Both the position numbers and the translations under genes were made by a program. From CBDDGJ01 sp965199285 (GTDB taxonomy: Bacteria; Pseudomonadota; Alphaproteobacteria; RS24), in the NCBI GenBank assembly GCA_965199285.1, contig OZ240687.1, positions 1,860,001 to 1,924,000 of the forward strand: a stretch of DNA of 64,000 nucleotides. Reading direction: 5' to 3'. How positions within the stretch are numbered: position 1 is the first letter of the stretch; every line of letters starts with the position of its first letter. Positions 7,500-15,480 of the stretch are shown in pieces. The notes beneath the pieces were generated by a model. That model ran no database searches, had not been told where the DNA came from, and saw only the letters and a program-made list of their open reading frames with translations.

Positions 7500-8752
7500 G
7501 TCTGCTCCCGCCAGATTGTTGCGCCACATGCGGCAAGTTTTTGTTCCAGATTCTCAAACCCACGGTCAAGATGATAGACTCGAGAAATCACCGTTTGCCC
7601 TTGCGCCATTAAGCCCGCAATCACCAGACAGACAGAGGCACGCAAATCTGTCGCCATCACTGGTGCGCCAATTAACGCGGCTTGGCCTGCAATGGTTGCG
7701 GTATCGCCATCAAGCGAAATCTGCGCGCCAAGCCGCACCAGCTCTTGCACATGCATGAAGCGGTTTTCAAATAATGTTTCCTGAATATGGCTCACACCAT
7801 CGGCTAAGCTAAGAAGCGCCATCATCGGCGCTTGCAAATCTGTCGCAAAACCAGGATAGGGAGCAGTGGTGATATTGGTTGGCAAAATCTGCTCTGGTGC
7901 TTTTACCATGACCCCATCCGCATGTGCCTCCAGCTTGGCGCCAGTTTCGATAAGGGCAGGCACTAGCGCCCCCAATTCAGGTAATGATATATCTTGCAAC
8001 ACGCCTTCACTGCCCGTGGCGGCAAACGCCATCGCATAAGCGCCCGCCTCAATCCGGTCACGAATAAGTTTATGGCTTGCGCCGGTTAGCTTCGTGTTTC
8101 CAGTAATCACAATCTCGCTTGTGCCGAGCCCGGCAATCTGCGCCCCCATTTTGATAAGACATTCGCCCAAGTCGACAATCTCCGGCTCGCGTGCTGCATT
8201 GGTGATTATGGTTGTGCCAGATATAAGACAAGCAGCCATCATCACCACATGGGTTGCGCCTACTGATGGCAGGGGAAAATCAATTTTCGCAGGCTGCAAT
8301 CCGTTTGGCGCGGCGGCGATGACATATCCCGCCTCAATATCAATCTCCGCGCCCATAGCGGCAAGCGCCTGCAAATAAATATCAACCGGACGCGTGCCAA
8401 TGGCGCAGCCGCCGGGTAGTGAGACTCGTGCCTTATGTCCGCGTGCCAATAAGGGGCCGATGACCCAAAAACTCGCCCGCATTTTCGACACCCATTCATA
8501 AGAGGCTTCAATCGAGCGTAGCTCTGGCGTGTGAACGCTTATCTCATCCCCCGTGCGGGTAACCTCTGCCCCCAAACTCTCTAGCACGCGGGTGAGGGTA
8601 TGCGTATCGGCAAGCGTGGGCGCGCCGGTTATGGTAAGCGGCTGGTCGGTGAGTAGCCCGGCAATCATTAACGGCAATACAGCATTTTTGGCGCCACTAA
8701 TCGGCACCGCACCGGTTAAGGGTTGCCCGCCTTCAATGATGATTTTATCCAT
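7496..8752 (-). CDS. murA: UDP-N-acetylglucosamine 1-carboxyvinyltransferase
   Basis: It catalyses the first committed step of peptidoglycan synthesis, transfer of enolpyruvate to UDP-GlcNAc in the cytoplasm. PLTGAVPISGAKNAVLPLMI is the N-terminal signature. The catalytic cysteine lies in RVSLPGGCAIGTRPVD, so it is the Cys-type, fosfomycin-targetable form. DLRASVCLVIAGLMAQG is near the end. It has 418 aa, the usual length. The start at 8752 gives MDKIIIEGG. It overlaps the end of a 52-aa gene by 8 nt and the start of the DUF2948 gene by 4 nt. Confidence 0.97.
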   Translation of the reverse strand: MDKIIIEGGQPLTGAVPISGAKNAVLPLMIAGLLTDQPLTITGAPTLADTHTLTRVLESLGAEVTRTGDEISVHTPELRSIEASYEWVSKMRASFWVIGPLLARGHKARVSLPGGCAIGTRPVDIYLQALAAMGAEIDIEAGYVIAAAPNGLQPAKIDFPLPSVGATHVVMMAACLISGTTIITNAAREPEIVDLGECLIKMGAQIAGLGTSEIVITGNTKLTGASHKLIRDRIEAGAYAMAFAATGSEGVLQDISLPELGALVPALIETGAKLEAHADGVMVKAPEQILPTNITTAPYPGFATDLQAPMMALLSLADGVSHIQETLFENRFMHVQELVRLGAQISLDGDTATIAGQAALIGAPVMATDLRASVCLVIAGLMAQGQTVISRVYHLDRGFENLEQKLAACGATIWREQT

Positions 8753-8903
8753 TATCCGTCTCGCTTGATTTATGTCCCTGTTCACGCACTGCCTGTTTAC
8801 GCACCGCCTGCTTACGTTTTTGCAGATTGGCGCGCAAGGCTTGCCGTAGCCGCTCTTTTTTATCGGGCGTTTTGGATTTTAATGTCGATTTTGGTTCGCT
8901 CAT
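8745..8903 (-). CDS. 52-aa basic protein upstream of murA
   Basis: A short open frame, ATG 8903 to TAA 8745, encoding a strongly basic 52-aa peptide beginning MSEPKSTLKSKTPDKKERL, then RQALRANLQKRKQAVRKQAV. Its stop overlaps the start of murA by 8 nt, which implies coupling. Small lysine/arginine-rich proteins of the form RxxxLRANLxRRK directly before murA are common in alphaproteobacteria, from memory, but have no known function. No membrane segment. Confidence 0.7.
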   Translation of the reverse strand: MSEPKSTLKSKTPDKKERLRQALRANLQKRKQAVRKQAVREQGHKSSETDNG

Positions 8904-9011
8904 ATTATGTGTTTGCAATGTCAGTTGCGATGCGTCAAGTGGTGAAGAAATATTTCTTGCATGAAAAGGGGCAATATGGCAGTTAAGCGCTTAAACTATG
9001 TAACAATAAAA

Positions 9012-9086
9012 GCTGCCGTAGCTCAGAGGTAGAGCACTCCCTTGGTAAGGGAGAGGCCGAGAGTTCAATTCTCTCCGGCAGCACCA
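9012..9086 (+). tRNA. tRNA-Thr (GGT anticodon)
   Basis: A cloverleaf is seen: acceptor GCTGCCG pairs with CGGCAGC, the D arm holds GCTCAGAGGTAGAGC, and the anticodon stem CTCCC/GGGAG has loop TTGGTAA (anticodon GGT). The T arm has GTTCAATTC, and CCA is encoded at 9084-9086. Confidence 0.97.
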
Positions 9087-9141
9087 TTGGTTCATAAAGA
9101 GTATATTTGATATAGCTCCTGTTACAATTAGGGAAAATTGG

Positions 9142-9951
9142 ATGACACAGACACTAACGAAAACAGCTTTGGTTACCGGCGCATCGGCCGGAATTGGCCA
9201 GGAATATGCCCATATTCTTGCTGAAAATGGGTATGATATTGTTCTCACCGCGCGGCGCGAAGAGCGTCTGCGGGAATTTGCGCAAGAGCTTGAGAAGGCT
9301 TACAATATAAAAACCCATTGCTTTGCGTATGATTTGAGTCGTGTCGGTACACCAAAAAAACTAGCCGCAGATATTGCAAAAGCGGGGCTGGACATTGATT
9401 TTCTGCTGAACAATGCTGGCTATGCCGTGCCCGGAAAGTTCGATAAAACACGGTGGAAAGCGCAACAGGACTTGCTGCACGTTATGCTCACCGCGCCAAC
9501 CGAGCTTGCGCATATATTCGGCAAACAGATGCAAGCGCGGGGCGGTGGTTATATTGTGAATGTCGCATCGGTTGCGGGTCTGCTGCCGGGGGTTCCTTAT
9601 GCAACGCTTTATGGCCCGATTAAAAGCTATATGATAAAATTCTCGCAAGCCCTATATGCCGAATATGCGCCTGCCAATGTGCATGTGCAGGCGCTTTGCC
9701 CCGGCTTTGTGCTAAGCGAATTTCATGATGTTGTGGGCAATCGTAAGGCAATGAACCGTTTGCCGAAATTTATGTGGGTGGATAGAAATTATCTCTGCCG
9801 CGAAAGCTATAGGCGGGTGTTAAAAAATGATAATCCTATTATTGTGCCGGGCGCGTTTTATAAAATGCTTACGGGACTTGTGAAATTATTACCGCAAAAA
9901 CTTTCGCTTAATATTTTGTCACGCCAAAATCGTAATGCAATATCCCCTTAA
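9142..9951 (+). CDS. Short-chain dehydrogenase/reductase family protein
   Basis: A 269-aa NAD(P)-dependent oxidoreductase of the classical SDR fold. The cofactor motif is TGASAGIGQEYA (residues about 13-24), followed by NNAGYA (about 90), NVASVAGLLPG with the catalytic serine, and YGPIK as the YxxxK catalytic pair. It resembles the DltE/YqjQ-type SDRs (COG0300) that act on lipid or sterol-like substrates, but the substrate cannot be read from sequence. It stands alone between tRNA-Thr and a repeat-rich gap. Confidence 0.87.
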   Translation: MTQTLTKTALVTGASAGIGQEYAHILAENGYDIVLTARREERLREFAQELEKAYNIKTHCFAYDLSRVGTPKKLAADIAKAGLDIDFLLNNAGYAVPGKFDKTRWKAQQDLLHVMLTAPTELAHIFGKQMQARGGGYIVNVASVAGLLPGVPYATLYGPIKSYMIKFSQALYAEYAPANVHVQALCPGFVLSEFHDVVGNRKAMNRLPKFMWVDRNYLCRESYRRVLKNDNPIIVPGAFYKMLTGLVKLLPQKLSLNILSRQNRNAISP

Positions 9952-9971
9952 GGGAGATACATAGAATGAGA

Positions 9972-9987
9972 ATACCCTAACGGGTAT
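9972..9987 (+). terminator. Hairpin after the SDR gene
   Basis: ATACCC-TAAC-GGGTAT forms a perfect 6-bp stem with a 4-nt loop, 20 nt after the SDR stop, with GAG/CTC pairs possible outside it. No T-run follows, so the case for intrinsic termination is modest. Confidence 0.35.
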
Positions 9988-10041
9988 CGCTCTCCATTAT
10001 ATTAACAGAATACGGGCGGCTGAACTACCAGCCGGAGACTG

Positions 10042-10078
10042 CCGCATCAACCGAGTAAAGTGAGATAAGTTGATGCGG
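10042..10078. repeat. Palindromic repeat, GCATCAAC/GTTGATGC family (copy A)
   Basis: CCGCATCAAC (10042-10051) and GTTGATGCGG (10069-10078) form a 10-bp perfect stem around CGAGTAAAGTGAGATAA. The same stem and a related loop (AAGTGAGATAA or its reverse complement) recur at 30.1-30.27 kb and at 40.03-40.09 kb. Between this hairpin and the structured element the gap holds GTTTACTTTTTAGGCA at 10244-10259, which also occurs at 39977-39992. I see no gene in 9952-10285. Confidence 0.75.
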
Positions 10079-10363
10079 GGATTTTCTCTCTCACGCCCCT
10101 GTTTAATAAACAAGCTGCCTTCGGCACACCTGCGCCATTTATATAGTGGAGGGGGCGGGCGAACGATTGCCCGGAAGCGCAGTCGTGATTCTATTTCCTT
10201 GCAACCATTCGATAGGATGGCAAAACGATTGGGCGGGGATACGGTTTACTTTTTAGGCACTATCCTTGTTCCCATGTAACCATAGAGTCACGTCTCTATT
10301 CCTATGCACCATCCAGTCTGTTTCCCCTTTGACATCACCCCTTTTTATGATAGTCTGTTAACT

Positions 10364-10592
10364 GTGTCGGGGAGTTCCCGCACAAGGGGGATTAGAAACC
10401 CCCATCTGAGATGGCCGACAATAAGCGGCCTTAAAACCTCTTATTGCCCGATATTATATAGATATACGCTATGTCGTTATTATTGTGTCGGGGTGACGAT
10501 GCTATACAATAGCCGTTCGCGGTAAAAGCGTCGTGGCTATTCTCAGATGGTCTTTCTAACACCCCGGCATCAGATAATGTTTTTCTGATGCC
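10364..10592 (+). ncRNA. Candidate structured RNA / leader, copy 1
   Basis: Pairings seen: H1 GTG-T-CGGG/CCCGCAC (10364-10383); H2 GGGGG/CCCCC (10386-10403); P4 CCATCTGAGA (10402-10411) with TCTCAGATGG (10541-10550); H3 GGCCG/CGGCC (10413-10430); P1 GTCGGGGTG (10487-10495) with CACCCCGGC (10560-10568); P2 ACGATGC (10496-10502) with GCGTCGT (10528-10534), enclosing hairpin CCG-TTCG-CGG. P1 and P4 cross, so the fold is pseudoknotted. The last bases of P1 also start a second hairpin, GGCATCAGA/TCTGATGCC (10566-10592), followed by GTTTTGTTTG, which resembles a terminator. Copies 2 and 3 keep these helices with compensatory changes. Function is unknown; position suggests control of the 81-aa gene at 10631. 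Confidence 0.6.
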
Positions 10593-10630
10593 GTTTTGTT
10601 TGACCCATGTAAAACGGAAAGGAAAAGCCA

Positions 10631-10876
10631 ATGCATGAGTATAATGTCTGGGCGGATATGCTCAATAAATATCACACCTCAACCGATCTCGTCCAAGCCA
10701 TATGGATTATCTCTTTTACCATCATCACTGTGGCCCTAATGATTGGGCTTAAAAATGCTGTGAAATGGGTTGCGGATAGATTCGGCAAGGATAAGCCCAA
10801 AGGTAAAGATACGGTTCATCACCCCGAAAGCTGTTTGCTTAATATTGATGAAGATCCTCCCAAACCGAAACTATAA
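10631..10876 (+). CDS. Small single-span membrane protein (81 aa), copy 1
   Basis: I do not recognise the family. Residues about 20-44 (LVQAIWIISFTIITVALMIG) form one hydrophobic span. It is followed by a basic amphipathic stretch (KNAVKWVADRFGKDKPKGKD) and a proline-rich acidic tail ending NIDEDPPKPKL. The start has AAAGGAAAAG upstream, a good ribosome site. A second gene at 60294-60539 encodes a protein identical at 70 of 81 positions. The gene lies 39 nt after the terminator-like hairpin of the structured leader, which suggests the RNA controls it. Possible roles (small regulator of a membrane complex, toxin-like peptide, passenger of a mobile element) cannot be told apart. Confidence 0.7.
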   Translation: MHEYNVWADMLNKYHTSTDLVQAIWIISFTIITVALMIGLKNAVKWVADRFGKDKPKGKDTVHHPESCLLNIDEDPPKPKL

Positions 10877-10943
10877 AACCTGCCGGAGGATCAAAATCTA
10901 GCGCCCGCGCTGTGTGCTTATGATCAAGACGGTATGGGAAAAA

Positions 10944-11019
<76 letters not shown>

Positions 11020-11043
11020 TTTTGATGATGCGCTTAAGCTTAT

Positions 11044-11424
11044 TTAGTCATCATCGTCGTCGATATCGTCGTCGTCTTCCTCATCATCGCTGAGAAAATC
11101 ATCATCGTTATCATCATCCAATAAAGTGTCATCATCGAAATCTGGCAAATCAGGATCGGTTTCCTCATCATCGCTTTCTTCTTCGATAAATTCATCGAGG
11201 CTGACATCATCGCTGCCGCTCTCTTCCGCATCTTCATCCAACACATCATCAGAAGTCGCGGCGTTATCAGGTACTTCTTCATCTTCCGGACGCTGATTTA
11301 ATATCGCTGTCGGATCATAAGATGCGCCACATTTAGGGCAAATAGCTGGAAGCTTATTGAGGTCATAATATTTTGCCCCACATTCTTCGCAAATACGTTT
11401 TGTGCCAAGTTTGGAATCAACCAC
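11044..11424 (-). CDS. TIGR02300 family zinc-ribbon protein with acidic tail
   Basis: A 126-aa protein. The N-terminal third is a zinc ribbon with two CxxC pairs (RICEECGAKYYDLN, then AICPKCGASYDP), typical of the alphaproteobacterial TIGR02300 family. From about residue 45 the chain is almost wholly Asp/Glu/Ser and ends in a run of aspartates, so it is probably disordered. The start is GTG at 11424, preceded by AAAAGGATATTAAGC, a good ribosome site at proper spacing. The longer frame back to 11484 lacks such support. Function is unknown. Confidence 0.85.
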   Translation of the reverse strand: MVDSKLGTKRICEECGAKYYDLNKLPAICPKCGASYDPTAILNQRPEDEEVPDNAATSDDVLDEDAEESGSDDVSLDEFIEEESDDEETDPDLPDFDDDTLLDDDNDDDFLSDDEEDDDDIDDDDD

Positions 11425-11546
11425 GCTTAATATCCTTTTAATTTCTTTATCTATATGCTGTATGCTTTTGCAAAAGCCATACATCTATCAGACTAATAAT
11501 GATTTTTTTCATTTACACAATATAAAAAAAGTGGAAAAACGCAATT

Positions 11547-12893
11547 ATGTCGAGAAAAACAGACCCGTATCATGCGATTGGCCATAAAGCAGAACGCCCT
11601 TTAGAAGGGAAAATGCAAATTGCGGGCGATAAATCAATATCTCACCGCGCCCTAATTTTGGGCGCGATGGCGATTGGCGACACGCCGATTTATGGGCTCC
11701 TAGAAAGTGAGGATGTGCTGGCAACCGCTAATGCGTTGCACGATTTGGGGGTGGATATAAGCCGCCCAGACGCGCAGCACTGGCTGGTTAAAGGGATTGG
11801 GATTGGCAATTTTCAAGCCACCACCAAAACGCTTGATTTTGGCAATAGTGGCACTGGTTGCCGTTTAATGATGGGGGCACTTGCCACCAGCCCGATCACC
11901 GTGCAGCTTTGCGGCGATGCGTCTCTTTCATCCCGCCCGATGCAGCGCGTGCTCGCGCCATTGCAGGATATGGGAGTGCAGGTCGCACCAGCAGAGGCAG
12001 ATAGATTGCCGCTTGCCATCACCGGCGCGCGCCCTTGCCTGCCGCTTACTTATGAACTGCCAGTTGCATCAGCGCAAATAAAATCAGCCCTGTTGCTAGC
12101 AGGATTGGGGGCGCTTGGGGAGACCAGCGTGATCGAACCGCATCCCAGTCGCGATCATAGCGAACGCATGTTGAAATTATTCGGTGCGCGGGTTGATAGT
12201 GAAACCTTAGACGCAGGGCAAAAAATAACTATTAAAGGCGAAGCGGGGTTGCGTGGGATCAGAATAGATGTACCTGGTGACCCCAGTTCAGCCGCTTTTC
12301 TGATTGTTGCGGCGCTCATCACCCCTCATTCTGATGTGGTGATTGAGAATGTTATGATAAATCCGCATCGCGATGGCCTGTATCGGGTGTTGCGACAAAT
12401 GGGGGGGCGGATTGACTATATGAATGAGCGCCAAGCCGCCGGTGAAACCGTCGTCGATATACGGGTGCAATATTCACCTCTTACTGGTATAAATGTACCT
12501 GCCGCCATCGCACCGGCAATGATTGATGAATATCCGGCGCTGGCGGTTGCGGCGGTTCATGCAAAAGGGTCGAGCCATTTTGCCGGGCTTTCTGAATTGC
12601 GGGTGAAAGAAAGCGACCGCCTTGCCGCTATTGCACAAGGCTTAACCGCTTGCGGGGTAGCGGTGGATGAGGGGGCGGATGATCTAACCATCACGCCTAG
12701 AAAAGTAAAAGGAGGAGTGACAATCGCTGCCCAGCATGATCACCGTATCGCGATGAGCTTTTTGATTTTGGGACTTATTGCAGAAGCGCCAATTTGCATT
12801 GATGATTATCGGAGCATCGCCACCTCTTTTCCCAATTTTTTTGAGCTGATGCAGCAGCTTGGTGCGCCGATTGAAAAAGGGAGAGCGGCATGA
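11547..12893 (+). CDS. aroA: 3-phosphoshikimate 1-carboxyvinyltransferase (EPSP synthase)
   Basis: It transfers enolpyruvate from PEP to shikimate-3-phosphate in the shikimate pathway. Motifs: GDKSISHRALILGAMA, DFGNSGTGCRLMMG, GDASLSSRPMQRVL, PMIDEYPALAVAAVHA-like region (AMIDEYPALAVAA), LRVKESDRLAAIAQGL and DHRIAMSFLILGL. The spacing and wording match class II enzymes like the Agrobacterium CP4 form, but the PEP-site residue that is Ala in CP4 is Gly here (NSGTG). Length is 448 aa. It heads aroA-cmk-rpsA-ihfB and overlaps cmk by 4 nt (ATGA). Confidence 0.96.
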   Translation: MSRKTDPYHAIGHKAERPLEGKMQIAGDKSISHRALILGAMAIGDTPIYGLLESEDVLATANALHDLGVDISRPDAQHWLVKGIGIGNFQATTKTLDFGNSGTGCRLMMGALATSPITVQLCGDASLSSRPMQRVLAPLQDMGVQVAPAEADRLPLAITGARPCLPLTYELPVASAQIKSALLLAGLGALGETSVIEPHPSRDHSERMLKLFGARVDSETLDAGQKITIKGEAGLRGIRIDVPGDPSSAAFLIVAALITPHSDVVIENVMINPHRDGLYRVLRQMGGRIDYMNERQAAGETVVDIRVQYSPLTGINVPAAIAPAMIDEYPALAVAAVHAKGSSHFAGLSELRVKESDRLAAIAQGLTACGVAVDEGADDLTITPRKVKGGVTIAAQHDHRIAMSFLILGLIAEAPICIDDYRSIATSFPNFFELMQQLGAPIEKGRAA

Positions 12894-13543
12894 GTATTGT
12901 GATTGCAATTGATGGCACTGCCGCAAGCGGCAAGGGAACATTGGCGCGCAATCTGGCCGCGCATTTTGATTATGCCTATCTCGATACAGGCGCGCTTTAT
13001 CGAGCGGTTGGGGTGGCAGTGTGTGAAGCGGGCGAAAATCCGGAACATGAAGCGGCGGCGGTAAGAGCCGCACAAGAACTAGATTTCCGGCATATTGACG
13101 AAGCTAAAATTCGAACCGCACAAGCCGGCCTTGCGGCCGCAAAAACTGCCCGCATTGAAGCTGTGCGAGAGATTTTGCGCCACCGCCAGCGTGATTTTGC
13201 CAGCCACCCGCCGGCTGGCAAAATGGGAGCGGTTATTGATGGCCGCGATATTGGCACAATTATCTGCCCCGATGCTGAGGTTAAATTTTTTGTGACAGCA
13301 ACCCCTCAAATCCGTGCTAAGCGGCGGTTTAAGGAGCTTTCCGCCGCAAGTGAAGAGGTTACTTATGAGCAATTATTGGCAGATATTATCGCCCGTGACA
13401 AAAGCGATCAGGAGCGGGCGCATTCGCCTTTGAAAAAAGCTGCAGATGCCCACTTGCTAGATACATCTAATTTGTCTATAGAGGGGGTGCTTAACGCGGC
13501 TCTTGCCTTTATTGGCACGAAATCCAACCTGCAAAGCACCTAA
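12890..13543 (+). CDS. cmk: Cytidylate kinase
   Basis: It phosphorylates CMP/dCMP with ATP. The P-loop is AIDGTAASGKGTLARNLA, followed by YLDTGALYRAVGVA, IDGRDIGTIICPDAEVKFF and the lid arginines in ATPQIRAKRRFKEL. It has 217 aa, normal length. It is translationally coupled to aroA by a 4-nt overlap and followed by rpsA, the classical order. Confidence 0.96.
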   Translation: MSIVIAIDGTAASGKGTLARNLAAHFDYAYLDTGALYRAVGVAVCEAGENPEHEAAAVRAAQELDFRHIDEAKIRTAQAGLAAAKTARIEAVREILRHRQRDFASHPPAGKMGAVIDGRDIGTIICPDAEVKFFVTATPQIRAKRRFKELSAASEEVTYEQLLADIIARDKSDQERAHSPLKKAADAHLLDTSNLSIEGVLNAALAFIGTKSNLQST

Positions 13544-13644
13544 ATCTTAACCATTGCCTTTGCTTAACTGTGAAGGAAGTCCGCTGTCATCAAGGCGCGT
13601 GATATTTGCGTCGCGACAGAATGGCATAATTTATGGAGACAATT

Positions 13645-15345
13645 TTGTCGACCGAAAGTTTAAATCCTAGCCGTGATGATTTTGCGGCTTTATTAGAAGA
13701 AAGTTTTGAATATGCAGCCCCTGTGGAGGGAACAGTCACCCGTGGCCGTGTCACCGCGATTGAAAATGACATTGCGATTATCGATGTTGGTATGAAAACC
13801 GAAGGGCGGGTTCCGTTACATGAATTTGCCGCCGCCGGTCAAAACCCACAAATTGCCGTAGATGATGAAGTTGATGTCTATCTGGAGCGGATTGAAAATG
13901 CGATGGGTGAGGCGGTTTTATCGCGCGAAAAAGCCCGCCGTGAAGAGAGCTGGATTACGCTCGAAAAATCTTATGCTGCCAGTGAAGCGGTTGAAGGGGT
14001 TATTTTTGGTCGCGTCAAAGGTGGCTTTACGGTTGATCTGGATGGCGCGACCGCCTTTTTACCGGGTAGCCAGATTGATATTCGCCCCGTGCGCGATGTC
14101 ACCCCTCTCATGAATATTAAGCAACCTTTTCAAATTCTGAAAATGGATCGTCGGCGCGGTAATATTGTCGTCTCGCGCCGCTCGATTATGGAAGAATCGC
14201 TGGCCGAAGCGCGCAATGAAATTGTTGATAATCTGATGGAAGGCCAAGTGGTTGAAGGGATTGTGAAAAACCTTACCGATTATGGTGCTTTTATCGATTT
14301 GGGCGGCATTGATGGCTTGCTCCATGTCACCGACATATCTTGGCGGCGGATTAACCACCCCAGCGAGATTTTGGAGATTGGACAAAAAGTGGCGGCGCAA
14401 GTGGTGAAAATTAATCAGGAAACCCAACGTATCAGCCTCGGCATGAAACAGCTTCAGGAGGATCCATGGACAAATATTGGTGACAAATATCCATTACAGT
14501 CTAAACATAATGGCGTGGTCACGAATATTGCCGAATATGGCGCTTTTGTTGATCTTGGTGATGGCGTTGAGGGTTTGATCCATGTCACTGAAATGAGTTG
14601 GGTGAAGAAAAATGTTCATCCCGGCAAAATATTATCAACCTCACAAGATGTCGAAGTTATGGTTTTGGAAGTTGATAATGAAAAACGCCGCATTTCACTT
14701 GGCCTGAAACAATGTCAGGAAAATCCGTGGGAGAAAATTGTAACCACCCATCCAGTTGGTTCAAAAATCTCTGGCGAGATTAAAAATATTACCGAATTTG
14801 GGCTTTTTGTCGGGCTGGATGATGATATTGACGGCATGGTCTATATGTCCGACATTAGCTGGAATGTTTCAGGCGAAGAAGCGCTTGGCACATTTAGTAA
14901 AGGGCAAGTGGTTGAAGCACAAGTGCTGGCGATTGATGCGGAAAAAGAGCGTATTAGTCTTGGTCTCAAACAGCTTGAGGCAGATCCATTTGAAAGCCTT
15001 GGCGATAAGCGCCGCGGTGATGTGATCACATGCGAAGTTGTTAAGGTCACCGATGGCGGGCTGGAAGTCTCGGTTGGTGATGGGGATATTGCGGCCTTTA
15101 TCCGGCGTAGTGATTTATCGCGTGATCGTGAAGATCAGCGTCCGGAACGCTTTAATATTGGTGACAAGCTGGATGCCATGGTCACAAATCTGGATCAAAA
15201 AGCGCGTCGTATCGGTCTATCGATCAAAGCCTTGGAGATTGCGGAAGAAGAAGAAGCCGTTGCCCAATATGGCTCATCTGATAGTGGTGCATCGCTTGGG
15301 GATATTCTCGGTGCTGCCCTTAATAAGCAAGAAAATAAAGACTAA
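13645..15345 (+). CDS. rpsA: 30S ribosomal protein S1
   Basis: It is the mRNA-binding protein of the small subunit. Six S1 OB-fold repeats are seen, with the typical DYGAFIDLGGIDGLLHVTDISW, EYGAFVDLGDGVEGLIHVTE-like and FGLFVGLDDDIDGMVYMSDISW-like cores (first two cut short here), and a weaker last repeat. TTG at 13645 is preferred as start: GGAG lies 6 nt before it and translation gives MSTESLNPSRDDFAALLEES, close to the usual alphaproteobacterial terminus. ATG at 13633 (4 residues more) has no clear ribosome site. A terminator follows at 15349. Confidence 0.95.
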   Translation: MSTESLNPSRDDFAALLEESFEYAAPVEGTVTRGRVTAIENDIAIIDVGMKTEGRVPLHEFAAAGQNPQIAVDDEVDVYLERIENAMGEAVLSREKARREESWITLEKSYAASEAVEGVIFGRVKGGFTVDLDGATAFLPGSQIDIRPVRDVTPLMNIKQPFQILKMDRRRGNIVVSRRSIMEESLAEARNEIVDNLMEGQVVEGIVKNLTDYGAFIDLGGIDGLLHVTDISWRRINHPSEILEIGQKVAAQVVKINQETQRISLGMKQLQEDPWTNIGDKYPLQSKHNGVVTNIAEYGAFVDLGDGVEGLIHVTEMSWVKKNVHPGKILSTSQDVEVMVLEVDNEKRRISLGLKQCQENPWEKIVTTHPVGSKISGEIKNITEFGLFVGLDDDIDGMVYMSDISWNVSGEEALGTFSKGQVVEAQVLAIDAEKERISLGLKQLEADPFESLGDKRRGDVITCEVVKVTDGGLEVSVGDGDIAAFIRRSDLSRDREDQRPERFNIGDKLDAMVTNLDQKARRIGLSIKALEIAEEEEAVAQYGSSDSGASLGDILGAALNKQENKD

Positions 15346-15348
15346 ATC

Positions 15349-15382
15349 GATTCCCGGTCACATATTTATGTAATCGGGAGTC
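15349..15382 (+). terminator. Terminator-like hairpin after rpsA
   Basis: GATTCCCGGT (15349-15358) pairs with ATCGGGAGTC (15373-15382), 10 bp with two G-T pairs, and an inner ACAT/ATGT stem can extend it. TGTTTAGACTT follows. It begins 3 nt after the rpsA stop. Confidence 0.6.
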
Positions 15383-15480
15383 TGTTTAGACTTGACGAGA
15401 CCATAACATTTTGGCAGCTTTATCTACACATAATAAAAGTAGATTATCTTTAAAGGGAAGATGATGATGAGAAAAAACAG

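Larger units (their letters stand above)
10286..10902 (+). repeat. 617-bp duplicated segment, copy 1 (inverted copy at 60268-60884)
   Basis: This segment is repeated in inverted orientation about 49 kb away with the same length and high identity. It holds, in order, a structured leader, a T-rich hairpin and the 81-codon gene. Similarity begins around AGTC at 10286 and ends at AAAATCTAGC (10893-10902), and the flanks are unrelated. The last part carries the dyad GATCCTCC (10853-10860) / GGAGGATC (10885-10892) across the stop codon, conserved in both copies and possibly a terminator. Confidence 0.85.

Noticed and set aside
11819..11880. Possible glyphosate-insensitive EPSP synthase, because the gene is of the class II (CP4-like) type
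   Set aside because: The PEP-site residue that is alanine in CP4 is glycine here (NSGTG), so the insensitive feature is absent.
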